A stretch of 64,000 bases of DNA from Chitinophaga sp. YR573 (GTDB taxonomy: Bacteria; Bacteroidota; Bacteroidia; Chitinophagales; Chitinophagaceae). The notes under the pieces were generated by a model, which worked only from the letters and a program-made list of their open reading frames with translations, was not told the DNA's origin and did not search any database. Both the position numbers and the translations under genes were made by a program. Positions 36,216 through 44,132 of the stretch are shown in pieces; within the stretch, counting starts at the first letter, position 1; every line of letters begins with the position of its first letter. The stretch lies in NCBI RefSeq assembly GCF_900110995.1, contig NZ_FOJF01000001.1:2621199-2685198 (forward strand), read 5' to 3'.

Positions 36216-36272
36216 CCCTCCCAAATTGTTTGGGATAGTTTGTAAGACGTATAAATTTTATTATATACTATA

Positions 36273-36716
36273 ATGAATACTTTAAGCTTTAAGACTAAAT
36301 CGGCCAACGACGCAACCGTAACGCGTGACTGGCACATTGTAGACGCTACCAACCTGACATTGGGCAGGATGAGCGCTAAGATTGCGTCCATTTTAAGAGG
36401 TAAGAACAAACCTTACTACACACCTCATACTGACTGTGGTGATTTTATTATCGTTATCAACGCTGAAAAAGTGCAGTTAACGGGTAATAAATGGAATGAC
36501 AAGGAATATTTAACATATTCCGGTTATCCAGGTGGCCAGAAAGCAGAAACTGCTAAAGAACTGATCAACCGCAGACCAGAAGTAGTAATAGAAAGGGCTG
36601 TAAAGGGTATGTTGCCTAAGAATCGCCTGGGACGTGCTATGTACAAAAAATTGTTTGTATATGCCGGTGCTGCACATCCGCACACAGCGCAGAAACCTAA
36701 ATCCTTAACTTTCTAA
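36273..36716 (+). CDS. rplM: 50S ribosomal protein L13
   Basis: 147 residues, standard length. [48 protein letters not shown] is diagnostic (quoted in part: [14 protein letters not shown]), as is [18 protein letters not shown]. First gene of a ribosomal operon with rpsI 14 nt downstream. Confidence 0.98.
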   Translation: MNTLSFKTKSANDATVTRDWHIVDATNLTLGRMSAKIASILRGKNKPYYTPHTDCGDFIIVINAEKVQLTGNKWNDKEYLTYSGYPGGQKAETAKELINRRPEVVIERAVKGMLPKNRLGRAMYKKLFVYAGAAHPHTAQKPKSLTF

Positions 36717-36730
36717 TTCTTCTCTGATAC

Positions 36731-37120
36731 ATGGAAAAGCAAAAAAATACCATTGGTCGTCGTAAGGAAGCTGTTGCCCGTATCTATATCAGCAAGGGTA
36801 CTGGTAACGTTATCATCAACGACAAGGACTATAAAACATACTTCTCGTTAGTTTACCTGCAGAATCAGGTTGAACTTCCGTTGAAAACAGTAGACGTACT
36901 GGATAAATTTGATATAAAGGTTAATGCTGCCGGTGGTGGTATCAAAGGTCAGGCAGAAGCCGTGAAACTGGGTATTGCGCGTGCATTGTGTGAGGTGAAC
37001 ATTGAGTTCCGTCCTGCATTGAAAGCGGCTGGTTTGCTGAAACGTGATCCTAGAGGCGTTGAGCGTAAGAAACCAGGTAAACGTAAAGCAAGAAGAAGCT
37101 TCCAGTTCTCTAAACGCTAG
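36731..37120 (+). CDS. rpsI: 30S ribosomal protein S9
   Basis: 129 residues. NTIGRRKEAVARIYI at the N-terminus, GGGIKGQAEAVKLGIARAL, and the conserved basic C-terminus ending in RSFQFSKR, which reaches the P-site tRNA. Cotranscribed with rplM. Confidence 0.98.
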   Translation: MEKQKNTIGRRKEAVARIYISKGTGNVIINDKDYKTYFSLVYLQNQVELPLKTVDVLDKFDIKVNAAGGGIKGQAEAVKLGIARALCEVNIEFRPALKAAGLLKRDPRGVERKKPGKRKARRSFQFSKR

Positions 37121-37194
37121 TTGTGGTGAATGCGTAAGGCTAATCGCTGATCGCAGATTATTAACATTGATCCTTTATAACAGATTACAATAAC

Positions 37195-38235
37195 ATGGAA
37201 AATAATACCTCATTACAGCAGCAATTACTGGAGGCAGGTGTACACTTCGGTCACCTGAAGAAAAAGTGGAATCCTAAGATGCTGCCTTATATTTTCGCAG
37301 AAAAGAAAGGTATTCACATCATTGATCTTAACAAAACAGTTGAAGGTTTACAGGAAGCAGCAGCTGCCCTGAAATCTATCGCGAAGAGTGGTAAGAAGAT
37401 CATGTTCGTGGCCACGAAGAAACAGGCTAAAGAAATCGTAGCAGAAGCTGCAAAACGCGTGAACATGCCTTACGTTACCGAAAGGTGGTTAGGTGGTATG
37501 TTAACCAACTTCGCTACTATCCGTAAGAGTGTTAAGAAAATGCAGAGCATTGAAAAGATGCTGACTGACGGAACATTCGATAGCATTACCAAGAAAGAAC
37601 GTCTGACATTAACACGCGATAAGGAAAAAATGGAGAAAGTATTGGGCGGTATCGCTCAGCTGGCCCGTGTTCCTGCCGCATTATTCCTGGTGGATATCAG
37701 CCATGAGCACATTGCACTGGCAGAAGCTCGTCGCCTGGGTGTTTCTACCTTCGGTATGGTAGATACTAACTCAGATCCTACCAAAGTTGACTTTGCAGTT
37801 CCTGCAAATGATGACGCCACTAAATCAATAGCAATCATCACCAACTACATTGCTGCAGCAATTGCAGAAGGTCTGGCTGAAAGAGCTAACGAAAAAACTG
37901 ACGACGTTATAGAAGAGGAAGAAGCAGACAACCAGGCTCTGAAATTTGAGCTGGAAGGTGGTGATGATCGTGGTGAGAGAGGTCGTAAACCAGGTGGTCC
38001 TGGTCGTGGTGGTCCTGGCGGTGGTGGCCGTGGTCCTGGTGGACCTGGTCGTGGTCCCGGTGGCGGCAGCGGCGGCGGTGGTAACAGGCCCGGTGGTGGC
38101 GGCGGTAACAGACCTGGTGGTCCTGGCCGTGGTCCCGGTGGTGGCGGTACAAGACCCGGTGGCGGTGGTGCAGGCGGACAACGTCGCCCAGCTGGTTCCG
38201 GTGGTGGTCCAAGACCTGGTGGCGGAGGAAGATAA
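37195..38235 (+). CDS. rpsB: 30S ribosomal protein S2 with Gly/Arg/Pro-rich C-terminal extension
   Basis: 346 residues. The S2 core runs to about residue 235 ([52 protein letters not shown]), followed by an acidic linker ([12 protein letters not shown]) and about 90 residues of GG/RGP/RPGG repeats from residue 257 on. Normal S2 is about 230-270 residues, so the tail is an add-on resembling eukaryotic RGG RNA-binding tails. The DNA of the tail is GC-rich and repetitive. 74 nt after rpsI. Confidence 0.96.
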   Translation: MENNTSLQQQLLEAGVHFGHLKKKWNPKMLPYIFAEKKGIHIIDLNKTVEGLQEAAAALKSIAKSGKKIMFVATKKQAKEIVAEAAKRVNMPYVTERWLGGMLTNFATIRKSVKKMQSIEKMLTDGTFDSITKKERLTLTRDKEKMEKVLGGIAQLARVPAALFLVDISHEHIALAEARRLGVSTFGMVDTNSDPTKVDFAVPANDDATKSIAIITNYIAAAIAEGLAERANEKTDDVIEEEEADNQALKFELEGGDDRGERGRKPGGPGRGGPGGGGRGPGGPGRGPGGGSGGGGNRPGGGGGNRPGGPGRGPGGGGTRPGGGGAGGQRRPAGSGGGPRPGGGGR

Positions 38236-38258
38236 TTCCGAATAATCTACTACAAATA

Positions 38259-38305
38259 ATCAATTGCGAGTCGTGGATATCTTTGATCCGTGATTCGCAA
38301 TTGAT
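38259..38305. repeat. Palindromic hairpin between rpsB and tsf
   Basis: Perfect 11-bp stem ATCAATTGCGA / TCGCAATTGAT with inner GGAT/ATCC. No T-tract follows, so it is more likely a repeat or processing element than a terminator. The right edge (AATTGATCATT) recurs in the palindrome at 42127-42163. Confidence 0.6.
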
Positions 38306-38355
38306 CATTAGAATGGATAAACTAAACCTTAATTGATTTAAACTCATTATAATTT

Positions 38356-39183
38356 ATGGCAGCAACAATTACAGCCGCTGATGTGAACAAACTGCGTCAG
38401 CAAACCGGAGCAGGTATGATGGATTGCAGAAAAGCACTGGTTGAAAGTGATGGTGATTTCGAAAAAGCAGTGGATTACCTGCGTAAGAAAGGACAGAAAG
38501 TAGCAGCGCTGCGTTCCGACCGTGAAACTAAAGAAGGTGTAATCATTGCTAAAACTGCAGCAGATGGTAAATCTGGTGTTGTAGTAGCATTAGGTTGTGA
38601 AACTGACTTCGTTGCTAAGAATGAAGACTTCATCAAATTTGCTCAGGCTATAGTTGATCTCGCTATCAGCACAGGTGTTAACACAGTTGAAGAACTGGGT
38701 GCAGCTACCCTGGATGGTGCAACCGTTGCAGATAAAGTGAACGATCAGGTAGCTAAGATCGGTGAAAAAATCACCCTGGCTAAGTTTGAAAAAATCACTG
38801 CTGCTTCCGTTACTTCCTATATCCACGGTACTTACCGTATGGGTGTACTGGTTGGTTTCTCCCAGCCTGTATCTGAAGAAGTAGGTAAAGATGTAGCTAT
38901 GCAGATCGCAGCTATGAACCCGATTGCAGTTGATGCAGACGGCGTACCTGCTGAACTGATCGCTCGTGAAAGAGATATCGCAATTGACCAGATCAAAGCT
39001 GAAGGTAAACCAGCTGAGATGGCAGAGAAGATAGCACAAGGCAAGATCAACAAGTTCTATAAAGATAATACCCTGTTACAGCAGGCTTTTGTTAAGGATA
39101 ACAACAAGTCTGTAGCTGATTACCTGAAATCTGTTAGCGCAGATCTGAAGGTAACTGGCTTTACCAGGATCGCATTAGGGTAA
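38356..39183 (+). CDS. tsf: Translation elongation factor Ts
   Basis: 275 residues. VNKLRQQTGAGMMDCRKALVESDGDFEKAVDYLRKKG (UBA-like domain; quoted in part TGAGMMDCRKAL) and CETDFVAKNEDF are signatures. Recycles EF-Tu-GDP. Ends at a strong terminator. Confidence 0.98.
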   Translation: MAATITAADVNKLRQQTGAGMMDCRKALVESDGDFEKAVDYLRKKGQKVAALRSDRETKEGVIIAKTAADGKSGVVVALGCETDFVAKNEDFIKFAQAIVDLAISTGVNTVEELGAATLDGATVADKVNDQVAKIGEKITLAKFEKITAASVTSYIHGTYRMGVLVGFSQPVSEEVGKDVAMQIAAMNPIAVDADGVPAELIARERDIAIDQIKAEGKPAEMAEKIAQGKINKFYKDNTLLQQAFVKDNNKSVADYLKSVSADLKVTGFTRIALG

Positions 39184-39199
39184 TTCACTTACCTGTGAG

Positions 39200-39233
39200 A
39201 AAAGGAGAGACATTTGGTTCTCTCCTTTTTTTT
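39200..39233 (+). terminator. tsf terminator
   Basis: 11-bp stem AAAAGGAGAGA / TCTCTCCTTTT and an extended T-tract. Confidence 0.9.
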
Positions 39234-39344
39234 GTGCCTATACGGAGCGGTTTGTATTAAGCATGAAGCGTTCCGCATTTTTTGTATCTTCGGGCCCAGT
39301 AATCTATTCTCTAACTACAATCTCAATATCATTTTTCAATAATC

Positions 39345-40058
39345 ATGTTGCCAAAGTATAAACGTATTTTACTCAAACTGAGTGGGGAATCCCTGATGGG
39401 AGATGGTAATTATGGTATCGATCACAAAGTGATCTCGCAGTATGCATACGATATCAAAGCTGCAACAGATCTGGGTGTTCAGGTAGCCATCGTAATTGGT
39501 GGCGGGAACATTTACCGGGGAATGAATGAAGCAGAAACCGGTATTGAAAGAGCGCAGGGAGATTACATGGGGATGCTTGCAACGGTAATCAACGGTATGG
39601 CTATGCAAAGCGGGCTGGAAAAGGCCGGGCTGTATACCCGTCTGCAATCTGCTATCAAAATGGAACAGATCGCTGAACCTTACATCCGCCGCCGTGCAAT
39701 CCGTCACCTGGAGAAAGGTCGTGTGGTAATATTCGGAGCCGGTACCGGTAACCCGTATTTCACTACAGACACCGCCGCTTCTCTGCGTGCCATAGAAATA
39801 CAGGCAGACGTGATTCTGAAAGGGACCCGTGTAGATGGTATTTATACGGCAGACCCTGAAAAGGACCCTACTGCTACCCGTTATGAAACGATCTCCTTTT
39901 CCGAAGTCTACCAGAAGTCTTTAAACGTGATGGACATGACGGCGTTTACGCTTTGTCAGGAAAATAAACTGCCTATCATTGTGTTCGATATGAACAGGGT
40001 AGGTAACCTGTTACAGGTGATTATGGGTAAAAATGTGGGTACGTTAGTAACCGGCTGA
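39345..40058 (+). CDS. pyrH: Uridylate kinase
   Basis: 237 residues. [43 protein letters not shown] and [13 protein letters not shown] are family hallmarks. Phosphorylates UMP to UDP. frr, which usually follows pyrH, is not next to it here: the gene ends at a terminator and the next gene is on the other strand. Confidence 0.97.
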   Translation: MLPKYKRILLKLSGESLMGDGNYGIDHKVISQYAYDIKAATDLGVQVAIVIGGGNIYRGMNEAETGIERAQGDYMGMLATVINGMAMQSGLEKAGLYTRLQSAIKMEQIAEPYIRRRAIRHLEKGRVVIFGAGTGNPYFTTDTAASLRAIEIQADVILKGTRVDGIYTADPEKDPTATRYETISFSEVYQKSLNVMDMTAFTLCQENKLPIIVFDMNRVGNLLQVIMGKNVGTLVTG

Positions 40059-40081
40059 ACTTTACGTTAAATCATTGCTAT

Positions 40082-40116
40082 AAAAAAAGCGGAATACTTA
40101 GTATTCCGCTTTTTTT
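40082..40116 (+). terminator. pyrH terminator
   Basis: Perfect 16-bp stem AAAAAAAGCGGAATAC / GTATTCCGCTTTTTTT, TTA loop. Confidence 0.92.
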
Positions 40117-40150
40117 ATAGTTTGAACTGCAATCGGGTTCATATTTTTTG

Positions 40151-40180
40151 GGTGCAGGGCGAAGCCCTGCAAAATCCCTT
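40151..40180 (+). repeat. Dispersed repeat, copy 1
   Basis: 30 nt around a 7-bp palindrome (GCAGGGC-gaa-GCCCTGC) followed by AAAATCCCTT. 25 of 30 positions match copy 2 at 41361-41390, same orientation. The two copies flank the DUF3298 gene. Confidence 0.7.
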
Positions 40181-40182
40181 TA

Positions 40183-40219
40183 GTTTTTTGTGATGATGCT
40201 TCACATCATCACAAAAAAC
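40183..40219 (-). terminator. Perfect 16-bp hairpin after the DUF3298 gene
   Basis: GTTTTTTGTGATGATG / CATCATCACAAAAAAC with a 5-nt loop, A/T tracts within both arm ends; probably a terminator for the minus-strand gene ending at 40226. Confidence 0.65.
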
Positions 40220-40225
40220 CGAGTC

Positions 40226-41308
40226 TTATTTTAATAACGATTTGATATCCTTAAAGGGGATGAACAAAGTGACCTGTCCGAGGGCATAGGGGCCTATCTC
40301 GTATGGTGTATAGCTGAATGCGACCCCTTTATCTGTGAGATAAAAGTTGTTGTTTGGTTTGATATTTTTTTGCAACAGCATCCCCTCAATTGAATCATCT
40401 TCTCCCATCTTGAATGCTTTACGGAAAGACTTTGCCAGTTCCGGGATCAGTGCGGTTTTATATTCTGGTTTGAAAATATCTTCCGGTTTGAGGATCTTCT
40501 TTTTTTCCAGATCAAGCACCTGGTAATAAGCGCCATAATTACCATGTGCCCCTCCCGTATACTCATAACTGAAATATTCAACAGACAGGATCGGGTAGTG
40601 ATTCCAGACTACTTTCATATCTGCATCTGCCGACCAGTTGGCGGTAGCTGGTATACCACCGGTAGTGTCCATGTCTGCCGCGCCTGTTTTATAGGTAAGG
40701 AGGAAGGAATCGATATCTCTTTTTATATACTGCCTTACGTTATCCACCTGTTTACCATCTGCAAAGCTTTTCCGCATAAAGTCTGCCACAGGTTCTTCCA
40801 TTGATGCCGTTGGCCATAAGATGCAGTTACTGGCTTCGCCTATTGGTGTAGCCGGATTGTCTGGCAGCAACTTTACAGAATCGGCCGCATAATACACATC
40901 CAGCCCCGTAGCGTCATCAAAATCGGGCTTTAAGGTAAATGGATGGGACGTTTTATTACCCCGCCAAATGCCTTTAAAAGTGCCAGTACTATCAAGCTGT
41001 CCTGTAAAGTATCTTTCATCGTCCCGGTCGGTGTTTTCATTGAGCACAATCTTCCCGTTATTGTTCGGGCTTCCCCATATTGTAATTGGTTCCCCTATCC
41101 CGTCATAGGTATAAAATCCCTTGTACATCCAGGGGCCGGATTTTACAAGGTCCATTGTTACTGCCTGATCACCGAGTTTGCCTTTGAGGTGTACATAGTA
41201 ATAAGGAGTGGTAGTAAAGTTTGGTAACGTTACAGAGTTATGATGTTTGGCTTGCCTGCCGCAGGACATAAAGACGCAACAGGTAATAGCAAAAAGGATA
41301 GTTCTCAT
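40226..41308 (-). CDS. DUF3298/DUF4163 lipoprotein
   Basis: 360 residues with lipoprotein signal (FAITCCVFMSC, Cys16). The C-terminal 200 residues match the DUF4163-DUF3298 pair: YFSYEYTGGAHGNYGAYYQVLDLEKKKIL and FYLTDKGVAFSYTPYEIGPYALGQ (parts of the RsiV-type extracellular domain). No transmembrane anti-sigma part, so a free lipoprotein. Function unknown; related domains bind lysozyme in RsiV. Flanked by two copies of a dispersed repeat. Confidence 0.82.
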   Translation of the reverse strand: MRTILFAITCCVFMSCGRQAKHHNSVTLPNFTTTPYYYVHLKGKLGDQAVTMDLVKSGPWMYKGFYTYDGIGEPITIWGSPNNNGKIVLNENTDRDDERYFTGQLDSTGTFKGIWRGNKTSHPFTLKPDFDDATGLDVYYAADSVKLLPDNPATPIGEASNCILWPTASMEEPVADFMRKSFADGKQVDNVRQYIKRDIDSFLLTYKTGAADMDTTGGIPATANWSADADMKVVWNHYPILSVEYFSYEYTGGAHGNYGAYYQVLDLEKKKILKPEDIFKPEYKTALIPELAKSFRKAFKMGEDDSIEGMLLQKNIKPNNNFYLTDKGVAFSYTPYEIGPYALGQVTLFIPFKDIKSLLK

Positions 41309-41360
41309 GTTATAAAAGTACTAAATATTAATATTTGGTAGTGACTGAGTTTGATCTTTG

Positions 41361-41390
41361 AGTACAGAGCAAAGCCCTGCAAAACCCCTT
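41361..41390 (+). repeat. Dispersed repeat, copy 2
   Basis: See copy 1 at 40151. Core AAGCCCTGCAAAA-CCCTT is shared; the palindrome is degraded here (CAGAGCAAAGCCCTG). Confidence 0.65.
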
Positions 41391-41441
41391 CAAAAAAATT
41401 GCCTATGATGATAATCATGTTATAGGGACTCATCGATCTAC

Positions 41442-41449
41442 TATCTTTG
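41442..41449 (+). promoter_or_regulatory. -7 box of pdxH
   Basis: TATCTTTG, 22 nt before the ATG. Confidence 0.5.
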
Positions 41450-41471
41450 CGGAACAGAAAATTATAGGCCC

Positions 41472-42116
41472 ATGTTGAATAAACAAGTTGCAGACCTGCG
41501 TAAAGATTACCGCCTGGCCTCCCTGGATGAGCATGATGTTGCTCCGGAACCATTAGAACAGTTTAATCGTTGGTGGAAAGATGCTACCACCAGTGAAGTG
41601 GATGAACCCAATGCCATGACGCTGGCAACCAGTACTCCGGATGGATATCCGTCTGCACGTATTGTGCTGCTGAAGAGTTTTGATGCGGATGGTTTTGTGT
41701 TTTTTACAAATTACGAAAGTCGCAAGGGGCTGGAGATGGCAGCCAACCCGAATGTATCGCTGTTGTTCTTCTGGCGGGAGCTGGAAAGGCAGGTACGTAT
41801 AGACGGCGTTGTTAGTAAGGTATCTGCTGCGATGAGTGATGAATATTATAACAGCCGTCCGGCCGGTAGCCGTTTAAGCGCGATTGTTTCTCCTCAGAGT
41901 AGGGTGGTTCCGCACAGAAGTTTCCTGGAAGAACAGGTGCAGATACTGGCAGAGAAATATGTGTTGGAAGAACCGGAGCGTCCTGTGTATTGGGGTGGTT
42001 ATGCTGTAAAGCCGGTGAGGATGGAGTTCTGGCAGGGACGTAGTAATCGCCTGCATGATCGTTTACTGTACAGTCAGGAAGGAAATAGCTGGAAGATTGA
42101 GCGTCTGGCTCCCTGA
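41472..42116 (+). CDS. pdxH: Pyridoxamine 5'-phosphate oxidase
   Basis: 214 residues, normal length. NAMTLATSTPDGYPSARIVLLK, FFTNYESRKG, FFWRELERQVRIDG (FMN contacts), SPQSRVV and the C-terminal EFWQGRSNRLHDR with the PLP-binding Arg residues. Makes pyridoxal phosphate. Single gene. Confidence 0.97.
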   Translation: MLNKQVADLRKDYRLASLDEHDVAPEPLEQFNRWWKDATTSEVDEPNAMTLATSTPDGYPSARIVLLKSFDADGFVFFTNYESRKGLEMAANPNVSLLFFWRELERQVRIDGVVSKVSAAMSDEYYNSRPAGSRLSAIVSPQSRVVPHRSFLEEQVQILAEKYVLEEPERPVYWGGYAVKPVRMEFWQGRSNRLHDRLLYSQEGNSWKIERLAP

Positions 42117-42126
42117 TAATAATTAC

Positions 42127-42163
42127 GAATGATCAATTACTGGTCATCAGTAATTGATCATTC
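42127..42163. repeat. Perfect 16-bp palindrome between pdxH and THX
   Basis: GAATGATCAATTACTG / CAGTAATTGATCATTC, 5-nt loop. It lies between convergent genes but lacks a T-tract. It shares AATTGATCATT with the hairpin at 38259. Confidence 0.65.
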
Positions 42164-42171
42164 AAAATGTT

Positions 42172-42300
42172 TTAAGCTTGCTTTGCAGCAGCGGCAGCTT
42201 TCTTTTCAGCGGCAGCCTTAGCTGGTTTGGCAGGTCTTGACTTGCCGAAAGAACCACTGAAAATTTTACCTTTTTTGGTTTTGATATCACCTCTACCCAT
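42172..42300 (-). CDS. 30S ribosomal protein THX
   Basis: A 42-residue very basic protein: N-terminus MGRGDIKTKKGKIFSGSFG followed by KSRPAKPAK and an Ala/Lys tail. This matches THX of Thermus and other Bacteroidota (G-K/R-G-D-x-x-T-x-x-G-K-I, then G-K-x-R-P). THX inserts into the head of the 30S subunit. ATG at 42298-42300 on the minus strand, TAA at 42172-42174. Too short for many gene finders. Confidence 0.9.
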   Translation of the reverse strand: MGRGDIKTKKGKIFSGSFGKSRPAKPAKAAAEKKAAAAAKQA

Positions 42301-42407
42301 TGTTAATAGTTTTGTTGACGTTTAATATGATAGGGACCTGAGTCCGCTAATTTCACGCAAATTACGCTAATTCGCTTAATTCATACTACTCTCCGCCTGT
42401 ATACGGG

Positions 42408-42443
42408 CAAAAAAAAAGCAAGAAACAGAAGTGTTCCTTGCTT
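42408..42443 (-). terminator. Terminator of the HU gene
   Basis: 12-bp stem AAGCAAGGAACA / TGTTTCTTGCTT (minus strand, one G-U), followed by nine or more T. Confidence 0.88.
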
Positions 42444-42463
42444 GAATAAGTTAAGCTAACAGA

Positions 42464-42733
42464 CTAAAGCTTGTCGGACAGAGCCTTACCAGCTTTGAAT
42501 TTAGCAACTTTCTTAGCCTTGATCTTGATGATCTGACCAGTCTGCGGGTTTCTACCGTTACGTGCAGCACGTTTAGAAACAGAGAAAGTTCCAAAACCTA
42601 CTAAAGTTACTTTTCCACCTTTTTTCAAGGTATCAGCAACAGCTTTAGTAAAAGAATCCAGAGCTTCATTAGCCTGGGTTTTAGTGATCGCGGCGTCTTT
42701 TGCCAGCTTGTCGATTAATTCGGCTTTGTTCAT
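42464..42733 (-). CDS. HU family DNA-binding protein
   Basis: 89 residues. MNKAELIDKLAKDAAITKTQANEALDSF is the HU dimerisation part (quoted in part), GKVTLVGFGTFSVSKRAARNGRNPQTGQ the DNA-binding arm with the conserved RNPQTG tip. Nucleoid protein that bends DNA. Strong own promoter and terminator. Confidence 0.97.
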   Translation of the reverse strand: MNKAELIDKLAKDAAITKTQANEALDSFTKAVADTLKKGGKVTLVGFGTFSVSKRAARNGRNPQTGQIIKIKAKKVAKFKAGKALSDKL

Positions 42734-42776
42734 AGCTAGTAAGATTTAACTAGTTAATTAAAATGTTTGATGTGAG

Positions 42777-42806
42777 CAAATATAGCGCGTTTTATCAGAT
42801 TACCAA
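42777..42806 (-). promoter_or_regulatory. Promoter of the HU gene
   Basis: Minus strand: TTG (42804-42806), 19-nt spacer, TATATTTG (42777-42784), 43 nt before the HU ATG. Confidence 0.8.
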
Positions 42807-43041
42807 ATTTTTTGAATTATTTTTAAACAAAAAACTATCGGCTGAAAACGCCTACAGGTAACGGTTACAGAAGATTCACCATTGTCATGGTAACGTAGGG
42901 TATTACCCTATCACATTCTGAGATCGGCCACTATAGAGTGTTTGCCATGGTAATTATAATAAACGCTGTATGTATTCAAGTATTGTACCAAAGTCTAAAC
43001 CCCTTATAAACAGTGGATTTCCTGTGGATAAGTTTAGGTAG
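42807..43041. other. Intergenic region without a gene
   Basis: AT-rich. Contains small palindromes (TAGGGT-att-ACCCTA at about 42896-42910) and one perfect DnaA-box-like 9-mer TGTGGATAA at 43023-43031. No ORF or RNA gene recognised. Confidence 0.5.
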
Positions 43042-43344
43042 TTATACTACCTGCATCACCGTTCGGAATGATACAAACTGGCTTCCGAAGAGCAGATACG
43101 ACGACTGGCGAAGCGCCGGAGCATGCTCTGAGAGGTAAGTCTGGTAGTTTTCCAGTGTATCAGTAAAGTACTGTATTGAGTAGGTTGGACCATCCTGATC
43201 ATCCTGTTCCAGCAATCTGCAGATGCGGAAATCGTGGAAAAGACCAGTAGCCATTATCTTGGGAATATGCTCCTGTTTCATCCACCGGAGCCATTCTTCA
43301 TTGATATTGTTGGTTACTTTGGTAGTTACGTTATAGATAATCAT
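43042..43344 (-). CDS. DUF4286 family protein
   Basis: 100 residues, ferredoxin-like alpha/beta small protein: MIIYNVTTKVTNNINEEWLRWM, then HIPKIMATGLFHDFRICRLL, and SIQYFTDTLENYQTYLSEHAP, typical of PF14114. No catalytic motif; function unknown. Starts 2 nt after the xth stop, so translationally linked to it. Confidence 0.85.
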   Translation of the reverse strand: MIIYNVTTKVTNNINEEWLRWMKQEHIPKIMATGLFHDFRICRLLEQDDQDGPTYSIQYFTDTLENYQTYLSEHAPALRQSSYLLFGSQFVSFRTVMQVV

Positions 43345-43346
43345 GA

Positions 43347-44108
43347 TTAACTTAATTGCAGAAAAACAGGGCAGTGATCAGAATGTTTAACATCCTGCCA
43401 TATCTGTGCATGCAGTAAACGTGGTTGTAAAGGAGCTGTTACATTGATGTAATCTATGCGCCATCCCTTATTATTAGCCCTTGCATTAGCACGAAAACTC
43501 CACCAGCTGTACTGATGAGGTTCCGGATGAAACTGCCGGAAAGTGTCTACAAATCCATTATTGAACAACTTATCCATCCAGGCCCTTTCTTCAGGAAGGA
43601 AACCGGTAGAGTTTTTATTACCTACTGGATCGTGGATATCGATAGGTTTATGACAGATATTGTAATCGCCGCATACTATTACGTTGGGCCTTGTTTTCCT
43701 TAGCTCTTCCAGATAGCCGTAGAACTCGTCAAGCCATTGGTATTTATAGGTCTGACGCTCGTCTCCGCTGGTACCTGAAGGAATGTAAGTATTGATAAGG
43801 GTGATATCTCCGAAGTCTATGCGGATAACACGGCCTTCAGCATCGCTTTGCATGTAACCGTTTCCATACTGTACATTGGTAGGTTTGATTTTAGTCAGCA
43901 CCGCAACACCGCTGTAGCCTTTCTTTTGCGCAGGATACCAGTAGTGTTCGTAACCAAGTTCGTCGAACTGCTGATGATCTACATTGTCTTTATGGGCTTT
44001 TATTTCCTGCAGGCAGATGATATCAGCAGGATCTGTACGCAACCAATCGGTAAAACCTTTGGTCATTGCGGAACGCAGGCCATTTACGTTATAGGAAACA
44101 ATTCTCAT
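43347..44108 (-). CDS. xth: Exodeoxyribonuclease III / AP endonuclease
   Basis: 253 residues, EEP fold. RIVSYNVNGLRSAM (Asn), ICLQEIKA (metal Glu), NTYIPSG (Tyr), VCGDYNICHKPIDIHDP, GWRIDYINVT and HSDHCPVFLQL are the ExoIII signatures. Cuts DNA at abasic sites. 24 nt after metH(C), probably in its operon, with the DUF4286 gene last. Confidence 0.95.
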   Translation of the reverse strand: MRIVSYNVNGLRSAMTKGFTDWLRTDPADIICLQEIKAHKDNVDHQQFDELGYEHYWYPAQKKGYSGVAVLTKIKPTNVQYGNGYMQSDAEGRVIRIDFGDITLINTYIPSGTSGDERQTYKYQWLDEFYGYLEELRKTRPNVIVCGDYNICHKPIDIHDPVGNKNSTGFLPEERAWMDKLFNNGFVDTFRQFHPEPHQYSWWSFRANARANNKGWRIDYINVTAPLQPRLLHAQIWQDVKHSDHCPVFLQLS

Positions 44109-44132
44109 GATCAGTATTAAATAATGTGGGAA

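Noticed and set aside
36116..36409. 97-residue minus-strand ORF overlapping the rplM start
   Set aside because: It runs across the rplM promoter and coding region and shows no family features.
37825..38347. Antisense and shifted ORFs (Thr-, His- or Val-rich) over the rpsB tail
   Set aside because: They are by-products of the GGT/GGC repeat DNA encoding the Gly-rich S2 tail.
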